DNA from: Microbacterium sp. K24
Lineage (GTDB): Bacteria > Actinomycetota > Actinomycetes > Actinomycetales > Microbacteriaceae
Direction: 5' to 3'
DNA length: 64,000 nt
NCBI RefSeq assembly: GCF_004794465.1
Contig: NZ_SSDJ01000086.1
Coordinates: 1-64,000, forward strand
Part shown: positions 53,526 through 62,024 of the stretch, piece by piece
Numbering within the stretch: the stretch's first letter is position 1
Layout of the letters: the number at the start of each line of letters is the position of its first letter
The notes under the pieces: generated by a model
The model's input: the letters and a program-made list of their open reading frames with translations, nothing else
What the model was told of the DNA's origin: nothing
The model's database searches: none
Program-made: the position numbers and the translations under genes

Positions 53526-54839
53526 TCAGGCACCGAGCACGCGCTTGAGGTAGCGGTTGCCGAACCGCCGCTCGGGGTCGAGCCGGTCTCGCACGGCCAG
53601 GAAGTCGTCGAACCGCGGATAGCGCTCGCGCAGCGTCTCGGCCGTCTGGGTGTGGAGCTTGCCCCAGTGCGGCCGGCCGCCGTGCTCGCGCATGATCAGC
53701 TCGACGGCCTCGAAGTACTCGGTCGGATCGGCGCGCCAATAGCGGTGCACCGCGATGTACGCACTCGCCCGGCCATGGGCCGTGGACAGCCAGCGATCGT
53801 CTTCCGCGGCGAAGCGCACCTCGACGGGGAACTCGATACGCCAGTTCCGCTGATCGATGAGCTTCCGCACAGCGCGGAAGGCCGCCACGACGTTCTCGGC
53901 GGGGATCGCGTACTCCATCTCGCGGAACCGCACCGTGCGACTCTGCGTGAGGACGCGGTTCGACAGATCGGTGTACTCGCGGTCACCGGTGAGCTTCACA
54001 GCCAGGCGGCTGAACGGCGGCGTGACGGCCGGGACGATCTGTCCCGCGGCGCAGACCACCCGGTAGACGCCGTTGGAGAGCAGCGTCTCATCGATCCACT
54101 TCCCCACCGCAGGCAGCGGCTTGCGCACGGCCGACTCGGGCAGGCGCGTCTGGCGCTTGGTGAGGGCGACGTCGGTGTGGGGGAACCAGTAGAACTCGAA
54201 GTGATCGGATGCCGCGACGTGGCCCTCGATGTCGTCGAGCACCTCGTCGAGCGGCATCGGCTCGTCGATCGCATGCATGACGAAGGCCGGAACGCACTGG
54301 AGGGTCACCTCGACGAGGATGCCGAGGGCGCCGAGGCCGAGCGCCGCGGCGGGCAGGAGCTCGCTGTTCTGCTGCTCGTCGATGCGCAGGAACTCTCCGG
54401 CCGCGGTGATCATCGTGACGCCGACGACCTGAGTGGCGAGGCCGCCGAACCCTGCGCCGGTGCCGTGCGTGCCGGTCGAGATCGCGCCCGAGATCGATTG
54501 GCGGTCGATGTCGCCGAGGTTCTCCATCGCGAGGCCGTAGGGAGCGAGGAGCCTCGGGATCCGGTGCAGGCGCGTGCCGGCGAGCAGGGTCACGCGCCTG
54601 GTGGCGGCATCCGCCGAGACCAGGCCCTGCATGTCGTCGAGTTCCAGCAGCACCCCGGGCGCGACGGCGATTCCGGTGAAGCTGTGCCCTGCGCCCACGG
54701 CTTTGACGGTGAGGCCGTGCTTCACGGCGGCGAGGACCGCGCGCTGCACGCCCTCCGGACTCCGCGGCCGCTCCACCCGCACCGGACGAACGGTGGCCGA
54801 GCGCGCCCAGTTCTGCCAGGTACCGCCGATCCTCGTCAC
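53526..54839 (-). CDS. FAD-dependent lactone oxidase-like protein (ALO family)
   Basis: 437 aa. N-terminal FAD-binding (PCMH) domain with GAGHSFTGIAVAPG and GDIDRQSISGAISTGTHGTG, and a C-terminal ALO domain ending with the typical RPHWGKLH. Relatives oxidise aldonolactones or sugar alcohols. GTG 54839 overlaps the upstream PLP-enzyme gene as GTGA, a coupling found in relatives with the same gene pair. Confidence 0.88.
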   Translation of the reverse strand: MTRIGGTWQNWARSATVRPVRVERPRSPEGVQRAVLAAVKHGLTVKAVGAGHSFTGIAVAPGVLLELDDMQGLVSADAATRRVTLLAGTRLHRIPRLLAPYGLAMENLGDIDRQSISGAISTGTHGTGAGFGGLATQVVGVTMITAAGEFLRIDEQQNSELLPAAALGLGALGILVEVTLQCVPAFVMHAIDEPMPLDEVLDDIEGHVAASDHFEFYWFPHTDVALTKRQTRLPESAVRKPLPAVGKWIDETLLSNGVYRVVCAAGQIVPAVTPPFSRLAVKLTGDREYTDLSNRVLTQSRTVRFREMEYAIPAENVVAAFRAVRKLIDQRNWRIEFPVEVRFAAEDDRWLSTAHGRASAYIAVHRYWRADPTEYFEAVELIMREHGGRPHWGKLHTQTAETLRERYPRFDDFLAVRDRLDPERRFGNRYLKRVLGA

Positions 54840-56083
54840 AGGAAGGCCTTCCCCTCGCCGCGGTATGTGGGCAATTCGTCGACGACCTCGTCACCCGAGA
54901 CGAGGTGGTACTGCGCGATGCGCTCCGCCGGTTCGCCGCTCTTCGCATGACGGAACCACACACGGTCGCCCACGCCGAGGGAGGTGGCCGCCGGCCCCTG
55001 GAGCGGCGTCTGCACCTCGCCGGCAGCCTCGCGCGGAAGTGTTCGCAGTCCCTCCGGCCAGACCGGCTGGGGCTGTCGCGACGCCACCGGCGGGCCGGAC
55101 GCGATCCAGCCGCCGCCGAGCACGGTCGCGATGTCGGCGGCCGGGCGTCGCACGACGTCGAAGGCGAAGGCCGCTGCCGGCGCCGGCTGAAACGACCGGT
55201 AGCCGTCGAACAGGTGACCGCCGAGGAGCCCGCTGCCGGCGCTCGCCTCGGTGAGCGACTCGTCGCTGCCGGTGAACTCGAGCGAGCCGGTGCCGCCGCC
55301 GTTCAGGAACTCCATCGGAGCGAGTGCCGTCACCGCCTCGACGATCGCCGCGCGGCGCTCCCGCAGCTCGGCACGGGACCGCGCCTGCACCATGCGGATC
55401 AGCGGCGCATCCGAGCCCGCGTCATCGCCCTGGCCGGCGATCTGCGCGTCGTACATCTGCAGCCCGACGAGCCGGAAGCCGGGGCGCGCGAGGACTTTAC
55501 GGGCGAATCCGGCCACTTCGCCGGCGGTGAAGAGCGCCGAACGGCGGACACCGATATGACCGAGGAGCGAGGACTTCCAGGAGGCGTCGACGTCGATCGC
55601 GACGCGGATCTCCGGACGAGCGCCCGGGCTCTTGACGCTGTCGATCAGGTCGAGGTGCGCGACATCGTCGACCATGAGCGTGATGCGCTGCGCCGCCTGC
55701 TCATCGGCGAACAGCGCCTCGAGGCTCGCGCGGTCGACCGTCGGGTACGCGAGCACGATGTCGTCGTGGGTCTCGGCGAGCCACAGAGCCTCGGGGAGCG
55801 TGAATGCGAGGATGCCGCGGAATCCCGGCAGCTCCAGCACGGCATCCAGTATCGCTCGCACGCGCACCGACTTCGAGGCGAGGCGGATGGGCAGCCCGCC
55901 GGAGCGGACCAGCAGGTCCATGGCGTTGTACCGCAGCGCCTCCCGATCGATCACCGCGACGGGCGCGGGGAGGTGCTGCGTCGCTGCCGACAAGCGCGGC
56001 CAGTAGCGGACCGGGTCCTGCCACTCGGGAGCGACCGCGGCGGCACCCTGAACGGGGCTCAGTTCTTCGGTGAGGTCGAGCAC
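54836..56083 (-). CDS. PLP-dependent amino acid deaminase/aldolase, D-threonine aldolase-like
   Basis: 415 aa. The alanine-racemase-like barrel has PLP lysine in IRLASKSVRV (about residue 70), then VAIDVDASWK, LVGLQMYDAQIAG and the phosphate-binding FLNGGGTGSLE; the C-terminal beta domain includes VGDRVWFRHAKSGE, with metal-site HAK typical of D-threonine/D-serine enzymes. Substrate not fixed. TAAGGT ends 6 nt before GTG 56083, a leaderless start. Confidence 0.85.
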   Translation of the reverse strand: MLDLTEELSPVQGAAAVAPEWQDPVRYWPRLSAATQHLPAPVAVIDREALRYNAMDLLVRSGGLPIRLASKSVRVRAILDAVLELPGFRGILAFTLPEALWLAETHDDIVLAYPTVDRASLEALFADEQAAQRITLMVDDVAHLDLIDSVKSPGARPEIRVAIDVDASWKSSLLGHIGVRRSALFTAGEVAGFARKVLARPGFRLVGLQMYDAQIAGQGDDAGSDAPLIRMVQARSRAELRERRAAIVEAVTALAPMEFLNGGGTGSLEFTGSDESLTEASAGSGLLGGHLFDGYRSFQPAPAAAFAFDVVRRPAADIATVLGGGWIASGPPVASRQPQPVWPEGLRTLPREAAGEVQTPLQGPAATSLGVGDRVWFRHAKSGEPAERIAQYHLVSGDEVVDELPTYRGEGKAFL

Positions 56084-56150
56084 TCCCCCACCTTATGACC
56101 TCGCGGACTCCGGATCACGTGCGGCGGCACCCCGTCGCATCCGAATTTAC

Positions 56151-56172
56151 CTTGTATCCCAATTACTTGTAT
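56151..56172 (+). promoter_or_regulatory. CTTGTAT direct repeat upstream of the OhrR-type gene
   Basis: CTTGTAT occurs at 56151-56157 and 56166-56172, 15 bp apart, with CAATTACTTG between and into the second copy. This AT-richer stretch is the likely promoter/operator region of the peroxide-regulator operon. Confidence 0.45.
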
Positions 56173-56186
56173 GCGAGGCTTACGGA

Positions 56187-56663
56187 ATGAGCGACACCCA
56201 TCCCGCTGTGCGACGAAACGAGGCGGTCTGCCTCGCCTTGTATTCGACGATGAACGCGACTCTGCAGCTCTACCGCGAACTGCTCTCGCCCTGGGGCCTG
56301 AGCTACCAGCAGCTGATGGTTCTCGGCCTGCTCTGGAGCGAGGGCGAGCAGACTCCGGGCGAGATCTCCGCGGCGCTCATGCTCGACACGAGCAGCGTCG
56401 CCGGGCTCCTGAACAGGATGCAGAGTGCAGGCCTCATCGATCGACAGACGTCGCAGACCGATCGTCGCCGTGTTCTCGTCACGCCGACCGCGCGCAGCCG
56501 CGAGATCATCGCCGAGCTCGGCTGGCTCGAGGACTGCATGACGCGGGCCATCGACCTCGAGCCCGACGAGGCGCACGACCTCGTCACCCGACTGAACGAC
56601 CTTCGCGAGCGCGTGACGGCCTTCCCGCGTCCGGAGCACGCCCGCCCGGGCATCCCCGCCTGA
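56187..56663 (+). CDS. MarR family regulator, OhrR type
   Basis: 158 aa winged-helix protein. NEAVCLALYSTMNATLQLYR places a cysteine at residue 15, the position of the organic-peroxide-sensing Cys of OhrR, followed by LSPWGLSYQQLMVLGLLWSE and the wing QSAGLIDRQTSQTDRRRVLV. It probably senses organic hydroperoxides and represses itself and the downstream peroxidase. ATG 56187 was chosen by alignment with OhrR. The peroxidase gene starts 31 nt later. Confidence 0.85.
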   Translation: MSDTHPAVRRNEAVCLALYSTMNATLQLYRELLSPWGLSYQQLMVLGLLWSEGEQTPGEISAALMLDTSSVAGLLNRMQSAGLIDRQTSQTDRRRVLVTPTARSREIIAELGWLEDCMTRAIDLEPDEAHDLVTRLNDLRERVTAFPRPEHARPGIPA

Positions 56664-56694
56664 CACGAATCGATCGATGAGAAAGGATGCCGAC

Positions 56695-57201
56695 ATGGCT
56701 CTGCAGGATATCGAGGTCACTACTCTGCGCGGCGAACGCCGCACATTCGGGGAGCTGACCGAAGGGAAGGTGGCGCTGGTCGTGAACGTCGCCTCGCGCT
56801 GCGGGCTCGCTCCGCAGTACGAGCAGCTCGAGGAGCTGCAGCGCACGTTCGGCGACGACGGCTTCACAGTGGTCGGCTTCCCGAGCAATCAGTTCCTTCA
56901 GGAGCTCGGGAGCTCCGACGCCATCGCGGAGTACTGCTCGGCGACCTGGGGCGTGACGTTCCCGATGACCGAGAAGGTGAAGGTCAACGGCAGGTCGGCG
57001 CATCCCCTGTACCGTGAGCTCACCCAGACCCCGGATGCCGAGGGGAAAGCGGGGCGCGTGAAATGGAACTTCGAGAAGTTCCTGGTCAATCCGGACGGGC
57101 GGATCAAGCGCTTCCGCCCCACGACCCTTCCGGACGCTCCGGAGATCGTCGAGACCATCCGGGAGTGGACGAACGAGGCTCCGGGGGCCGCCGACTCCTG
57201 A
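56695..57201 (+). CDS. Glutathione peroxidase-family (thiol) peroxidase
   Basis: 168 aa. Catalytic Cys36 in NVASRCGLAPQY, Gln in GFPSNQF and Trp/Asn in KWNFEKFLVNPDG. The usual FPCNQF Cys is Ser here. It reduces hydroperoxides using thioredoxin or mycothiol-type thiols, since actinobacteria lack glutathione. ATG 56695 follows AAAGGA with 7-nt spacing. Paired with an OhrR-type regulator. Confidence 0.92.
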   Translation: MALQDIEVTTLRGERRTFGELTEGKVALVVNVASRCGLAPQYEQLEELQRTFGDDGFTVVGFPSNQFLQELGSSDAIAEYCSATWGVTFPMTEKVKVNGRSAHPLYRELTQTPDAEGKAGRVKWNFEKFLVNPDGRIKRFRPTTLPDAPEIVETIREWTNEAPGAADS

Positions 57202-57239
57202 GCCAGCGCGTGAACCGCGAGCAACTAGGCTGACGCGTG

Positions 57240-57312
57240 GCCCCCGTAGCCCAATGGCAGAGGCAGGCGACTTAAAATCGCTTCAGTCTGGGTTCGAGTC
57301 CCAGCGGGGGCA
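57240..57312 (+). tRNA. tRNA-Leu (anticodon UAA), short variable loop
   Basis: 73-nt cloverleaf. Acceptor GCCCCCG pairs with CGGGGGC (discriminator A). The anticodon stem GGCGA/TCGCT closes loop CTTAAAA, giving anticodon UAA, which reads the leucine codon UUA. The T-arm CTGGG-TTCGAGT-CCCAG is perfect. The variable region is only about 5 nt, unlike the long arm normal for bacterial tRNA-Leu. CCA is not encoded. Lies between gpx and dedA, convergent with the latter. Confidence 0.9.
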
Positions 57313-57316
57313 CCCA

Positions 57317-57979
57317 TCAGCTTTCCCCGGATTCCGGCGTCTGCCGCCGAACTCCCGCTGACTCGCGCACCCGTCTCACCACCAGCACGACAAGAGCGAT
57401 CGCGATCGCCGCGTACACGACGTAGTCGAGGTACCCGAGGTAGTGCTCCAGCTGCTCGTGCTGCGTGCCGAGGGCGGCGCCCACGCCGAGAAGCAGCGCG
57501 TTCCAGAGGCCGCTGCCGATGATCGTGTAGACGCTGAACCTCACGATGCCCATGCGGGACGCACCGGCCGGGATCGAGATCAGGCTGCGGACGCCCGGCA
57601 CCATGCGGCCCACCAGCACGGTCCACCCCCCGCTGCGCGCGAACCAGTCCGCACCCCGCTCCAGGTCGGAGCGGCTGACCAGCCGGGTTCCGGCGAGCAG
57701 CCGCACCGCACGCTGCATGCCGATTGCCGCGCCAAGCCCGTACAGCAGCAGAGCGCCCAGCCATGACGCGAGCGTGCTCCAGAAGAACAGCCAGCCGAGG
57801 TGCAGGTCCCCGCTCTGGCTGAGGTATCCCGCGAACGGCAGGATCACCTCGCTCGGGATCGGCGGGACGAGCACCTCGAGGAAGACGAGCACACCGACCC
57901 CGACGTCGCCGAGAGCGGTGAGGATGTCGGCCGCGAAGCCGGTGAGTCCGGTGAAGCCGTGATCGGCAGTCATCGACAC
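57317..57979 (-). CDS. DedA family membrane protein
   Basis: 220 aa with about five hydrophobic segments. Family signature: VFLEVLVPPIPSEVILPFAG, then RSLISIPAGASRMGIVRF and the conserved GRMVPGVRS. DedA proteins are lipid scramblase/flippase-like and affect envelope homeostasis. GTG 57979 is 7 nt after the upstream gene; ATG 57973 is an alternative, and neither has a strong ribosome site. Confidence 0.92.
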   Translation of the reverse strand: MSMTADHGFTGLTGFAADILTALGDVGVGVLVFLEVLVPPIPSEVILPFAGYLSQSGDLHLGWLFFWSTLASWLGALLLYGLGAAIGMQRAVRLLAGTRLVSRSDLERGADWFARSGGWTVLVGRMVPGVRSLISIPAGASRMGIVRFSVYTIIGSGLWNALLLGVGAALGTQHEQLEHYLGYLDYVVYAAIAIALVVLVVRRVRESAGVRRQTPESGES

Positions 57980-57986
57980 GAATCGC

Positions 57987-58862
57987 TCAGCGGCCGAAGA
58001 TGTCGCCGATCCCCGGGATGCCGAGGTCGCCGAGCTTCTCGCCCCAGCCGGTGGCCGTCTCGCCGAGGCCGGAGGCGGCTTCTCCCGCGGAGCCCATCAG
58101 CTCTTCGGCACCGCCCGTGAAGCCATCGATGCCGACACCCGAGGCGAGCGCCTCCAGATCGACGCCCTCGGCCAGCGCCGTGAAATCGACTCCGAGGCCG
58201 GCGGCCTGATCCAGAAGCGGGCCGGCCACGGAGCTGAGCACTGCACCACCCGCGACCGCGCCGAGCACACCCACCGCAGCCCCTCCGGCCAGGACGGCCG
58301 CACCACCCGCGCCGCCGCCGCGTACCCGCGACAGCAGCCCGCGCATCCGTCCGGGGCGCATCGCCTCGGCTCGGGCGGCGGCTCGGGCGAGGTCATCGGG
58401 CGAGGACGAGCGCGGCCGCTCCCCCGGTGCGAGCTCATCGCGCATCCGCTCTTCGACGAGTGTCCGCTGCTGCGGCGTGAGACGAGCGAACGCGTCGCGA
58501 TGGATCTGCTCGACGCTCTGCGGGTCGGCGGTCTGCAGCAGGTAGTCGTAGCGCGCGATCGCCGCACGATCCGCATCGCTCGTGGACGACCCGGTGCGCG
58601 CCCCGCCGCCGGCGGCGGAAGCGGGCGGTGGCGCGTAGGGATCGGCGGATGCGCGAGGCGTCGTCGAAGCGGCTCCGGGTGACCCCTCCGTGCGCGGCGC
58701 CGCATCCGACGGTCCTCGCACGGCATCGACGGCACCTCGGAGCACCCCGCCCCAATCCGTCGACGAACGGGAGCCGCCAGCGCGCCCGTCAGCGCGGGCG
58801 GAGCCGTTGTTCTTCTCGAGAGCGTCGGAGGCGAGGCCGATCAGGCGGGAGAGCTTCCCCAT
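57987..58862 (-). CDS. Hypothetical protein with Gly/Ala-rich hydrophobic C-terminal half (291 aa)
   Basis: N-terminus MGKLSRLIGLASDALEKNN, a Ser/Pro/Ala-rich linker, a helical domain (RYDYLLQTADPQSVEQIHRD, RLTPQQRTLVEERMRDEL) and a C-terminal Gly-rich hydrophobic segment that may insert in the membrane, ending with GDLGIPGIGDIFGR. Relatives in actinobacteria carry the misleading label cation-transporting ATPase; no ATPase motif is present here. ATG 58862 follows AAAGGA with 8-nt spacing. Probably co-transcribed with dedA. Confidence 0.7.
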   Translation of the reverse strand: MGKLSRLIGLASDALEKNNGSARADGRAGGSRSSTDWGGVLRGAVDAVRGPSDAAPRTEGSPGAASTTPRASADPYAPPPASAAGGGARTGSSTSDADRAAIARYDYLLQTADPQSVEQIHRDAFARLTPQQRTLVEERMRDELAPGERPRSSSPDDLARAAARAEAMRPGRMRGLLSRVRGGGAGGAAVLAGGAAVGVLGAVAGGAVLSSVAGPLLDQAAGLGVDFTALAEGVDLEALASGVGIDGFTGGAEELMGSAGEAASGLGETATGWGEKLGDLGIPGIGDIFGR

Positions 58863-59085
58863 GGTGGTGGTCCTTTCGTGGAGCGGGCCACCGGGATTCC
58901 ACGACGTCGGACGACGGCAAGAGTCGAGGCAGCCCGCACAGCGGGTGCCAAGGTCTCCTCCGCCCTCACGGGCCGACGGGCCGGGACACGATTCATGTCC
59001 GTAATGACGACACCGCCGCAGACGGGAGTACTCCCCTTGCGCGCTCGACCCTACCGATCGGAGCTATGCGTCGCCTCCACAGACG

Positions 59086-59117
59086 CGAACAGCCCTCCCG
59101 AGTGGGAGGGCTGTTCG
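59086..59117. terminator. 14-bp hairpin terminator of ndh
   Basis: CGAACAGCCCTCCC (59086-59099) pairs exactly with 59104-59117 around GAGT, about 20 nt past the ndh stop. The 58863-59085 stretch holds the promoter and ribosome site of the upstream hypothetical gene and nothing else recognisable. Confidence 0.85.
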
Positions 59118-59136
59118 AACGTGCGGTATCGAAGAC

Positions 59137-60708
59137 CTATTTGGCGGCGACCTTCTCCGCAGCCGGCTTCTTGGCCGGAGCCTTCTTCGCCGGTGCCTTC
59201 TTGGCGGCCGGAGCCTTCTCGGACTCCGGCTTCTCGGCCGGGGCGTCGTCCGAGACGGGCTCGTCGGCGTCCGGGGTCTTGTCGGCGGCGGCGATCGTCG
59301 TCGCCGGCTCCGACGAGTGGGACCCGGGCAGGGCGGGAGCCGCAGGAGCGGCCGGAGCCGCGGGGGCCGCAGCGCGCGGACGCGCGGCGAACTCCTCGAA
59401 GACGTAGCGCGGGTTCTGCACGGTCTCGAGGTTCACGATGTCGCGGCCGAGCCACAGGTTGTTCCACCAGCCCCAGATCACGCGGAACTTGCGCTCCCAC
59501 GTCGGCATCGCGAGGCCGTGGTAGCCACGGTGCGCGACCCAGGCGACGAAGCCCTTGAGCGCGAGCTTGCCGGACTGGAAGACACCGTTGTAGAGCCCGA
59601 GACCGGCCACGGCGCCCATGTTCTTGTGGAAGTACTCGCGGGGCTCTTCGCCCCGCAGCACGGCGACGATGTTCTTCGCGAGGAGCTTCGCCTGACGCAC
59701 CGCGTGCTGGGCGTTCGGCACGCAGAAGCCGCCGACGCCGCCACCGGAGAGGTCGGGGACGGCCGAGACGTCACCGGCAGCCCAGGCGCCCTCGACGAAG
59801 GCCTCGGGCGTGCCGACGCGCAGGTCGGCGCGGGTCTGGATGCGACCGCGCTCCTCGACGGGCAGGTCGCCGCCGCGCACGACGGTCGGGTTCGCCATGA
59901 CACCGGCGGTCCAGACGATCAGGTCGGTCGGCAGGACCTCACCCGTGGAGAGCTCGACGTTGCCGTCGACCGCGCTCGTGAGCTGCGTGTCGAGGTGCAC
60001 GTACGCACCGCGCTTCGCGAGATCCTTGAGCACCCACTCGCTGGTCTTCAGCGAGACCTCGGGCATGATGCGTCCCATGGCCTCGATGAGGTGGAAGTGC
60101 GTGTCGTCGAACGTCAGCTGCGGGTACTTCGCGACGAGCGACGAGGCGAGCGAACGCAGCTCCGCGAACACCTCGATGCCGGCGAAACCGCCGCCGACGA
60201 CGATGACCGTGAGCAGACGGTCGCGCGCGGGGCCGGGCGGCAGCGACGCGGCCTTGTCGAAGTTCGACATCAGGCGGTCGCGGATCGCGACGGCCTCTTC
60301 GATGGTCTTGAGGCCGATCGCGTTGTCGGCGATGCCGGGGATCGGGAAGGTGCGCGAGACGGCGCCGGCGGTGACGACGATCTGGTCGTACGCGAACTCG
60401 TACGGCTCGCCCAGCGGCGGCGTGATGGTGGCGGTCTTCTCGGCGTGGTTGATGTTGGTCACCTTGGCGGTGATCACGTTCGTGCGCTTCAGGTGACGGC
60501 GGTGCGCGACCACGGAGTGGCGAGCCTCGATCGAGCCCGCGGCGACCTCGGGGAGGAACGGCTGGTACGTCATGTACGGCAGCGGGTCGACCATGGTCAC
60601 CTCCGCCTCGCCCTTGCGCAGGTGCTTCTCGAGCTTCCACGCGCTGTAGAAGCCCGCGTAGCCTCCACCGACGATCAGAATCTTGGGCACAGTGCTGTTC
60701 TGAGGCAC
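59137..60708 (-). CDS. ndh: Type II NADH dehydrogenase (NDH-2) with Ala/Lys-rich C-terminal tail
   Basis: 523 aa. FAD motif ILIVGGGYAGFYSAWKLEKH, NADH motif TVIVVGGGFAGIEVFAEL, and the quinone/FAD region IVWTAGVMANP and AAGDVSAVPD are present. It passes electrons from NADH to menaquinone without proton pumping at the inner face of the membrane. The core ends near residue 435; about 85 extra residues follow, Ala/Pro-rich then Lys-rich (KKAPAKKAPAKKPAAEK). GTG 60708 follows AAGGAG. Confidence 0.93.
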   Translation of the reverse strand: MPQNSTVPKILIVGGGYAGFYSAWKLEKHLRKGEAEVTMVDPLPYMTYQPFLPEVAAGSIEARHSVVAHRRHLKRTNVITAKVTNINHAEKTATITPPLGEPYEFAYDQIVVTAGAVSRTFPIPGIADNAIGLKTIEEAVAIRDRLMSNFDKAASLPPGPARDRLLTVIVVGGGFAGIEVFAELRSLASSLVAKYPQLTFDDTHFHLIEAMGRIMPEVSLKTSEWVLKDLAKRGAYVHLDTQLTSAVDGNVELSTGEVLPTDLIVWTAGVMANPTVVRGGDLPVEERGRIQTRADLRVGTPEAFVEGAWAAGDVSAVPDLSGGGVGGFCVPNAQHAVRQAKLLAKNIVAVLRGEEPREYFHKNMGAVAGLGLYNGVFQSGKLALKGFVAWVAHRGYHGLAMPTWERKFRVIWGWWNNLWLGRDIVNLETVQNPRYVFEEFAARPRAAAPAAPAAPAAPALPGSHSSEPATTIAAADKTPDADEPVSDDAPAEKPESEKAPAAKKAPAKKAPAKKPAAEKVAAK

Positions 60709-60728
60709 AGGGGAACAACTCCTTGGAG

Positions 60729-62024
60729 TCAGGAATGTGGCGTACGAGAAACGCGCGCCGATCGGATGCGCCGGGCAGCTGCGGTGACGCCAAGCGCTAT
60801 CAGGATACCAGGGACTGTGAGCGCGATGAGCGGCAGGGTACCGTAGCGGAGCGAATCAGCGCTGGGAAGCAGCGGTGAACCGGCATCCGTCGGCGCGTCG
60901 GCGTCGGGAAGCGGCGGAACGGCGATCGGAGTCGTCGTCGGCTCGGGCTGCGGCTCGGTCTCCGCGCGCCGGAAGAAGTGGATCCACTCGGCCAGATCGC
61001 CCATCGGATTCTTGTCGACCGGGGCGATGTCGGCCGAGATCGCGGCGGCCGCATCGACCAGCCCGTAGCCGTACAGCGGATCCTGCGGCTTCTTCGCGTC
61101 CGCGACGGGCATCGCCGTCTTGATGATCCGGTTGATGACGTCGATGGCCTTGATGTTCGGATGGGCGGAGCGGATCAGCGCCGCGATCCCCGAGACGATC
61201 GGAGCCGCACCGCTGGTGCCGCTCCACGACACGACCTCGCCGTTCGCGGAGACGCCCAGCAGCCCTTCGCTCGGTGCGGAGATGCCGATCGTGATGCCCT
61301 GCGTCGAGGCCTCGATGCTGGCGGTGCCGGTCTGGTCGACACCGCCCACGGTCAGCACTCCGGGAATCGTGGCGGGAGCGCCGATGATGTTCGTGCCGCT
61401 GCCGCGGTTTCCGGCGGCGACGACCACCACGACGTCATGCTCGAACGCGTAGAGGAAGGCGTCGTCCCAGCTCTTGTCCCAGTCGAGGGTGTTCGTGGTG
61501 AACGACAGGTTGATCACGTCGGCGCCGTTGTCGACGGCCCAGCGCATCGCCTTCGCGACCTGCTCGGTGAACGGCACGGCCGCGGCGGCGCCGAACCCCA
61601 CCGAGATCGACAGCAGATTCGCCTCGGGGGCGACGCCGATCATGCCGGTCCCATCGGCCGCACCCCGCCCCGCGGCGAGCGACGCCACCCAGGAGCCGTG
61701 GTTGCCGTCGACCGCTCCGACCGGCGTGCGGCCGTCGGCCGTGCCGGTGCCCGAAACATCGGTGCCGCCGACCACCGCGTCGCCGAACGTCTCCGGAACC
61801 TTGCCGATGCCGGTGTCGATCACCGCGATCGTGACGCCCTCGCCGCGCGTCGTGTTCCATGCCTCACGGATGCGCGCGCCGTCGAGCCAGTACTCCGAAG
61901 CGCGCACCGGGTCGGCGGGGTCGTCGGGGATCGGCGGGGGCGTCGCCGTGGCGCCCAGGAGCAGGACGGATGCCGCCACGACCGCGAGGGCCGTGACATT
62001 GCGCAGCATCCGCCGAGAGGTCAT
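60729..62024 (-). CDS. S8 (subtilisin-like) serine protease, mycosin-like, membrane-anchored
   Basis: 431 aa. Signal-like N-terminus (VTALAVVAASVLLLGATA), catalytic Asp in IAVIDTGIG, His in GNHGSWVASL and Ser in SWSGTSGAAPIVSG, with AAGNRGSG as the oxyanion region. A Pro-rich linker precedes a C-terminal membrane helix (LPLIALTVPGILIALGV) and basic tail. This layout is that of mycosins that accompany type VII secretion, but no T7SS genes lie in the window. ATG 62024 overlaps the DUF501 stop as ATGA. Confidence 0.88.
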   Translation of the reverse strand: MTSRRMLRNVTALAVVAASVLLLGATATPPPIPDDPADPVRASEYWLDGARIREAWNTTRGEGVTIAVIDTGIGKVPETFGDAVVGGTDVSGTGTADGRTPVGAVDGNHGSWVASLAAGRGAADGTGMIGVAPEANLLSISVGFGAAAAVPFTEQVAKAMRWAVDNGADVINLSFTTNTLDWDKSWDDAFLYAFEHDVVVVVAAGNRGSGTNIIGAPATIPGVLTVGGVDQTGTASIEASTQGITIGISAPSEGLLGVSANGEVVSWSGTSGAAPIVSGIAALIRSAHPNIKAIDVINRIIKTAMPVADAKKPQDPLYGYGLVDAAAAISADIAPVDKNPMGDLAEWIHFFRRAETEPQPEPTTTPIAVPPLPDADAPTDAGSPLLPSADSLRYGTLPLIALTVPGILIALGVTAAARRIRSARVSRTPHS

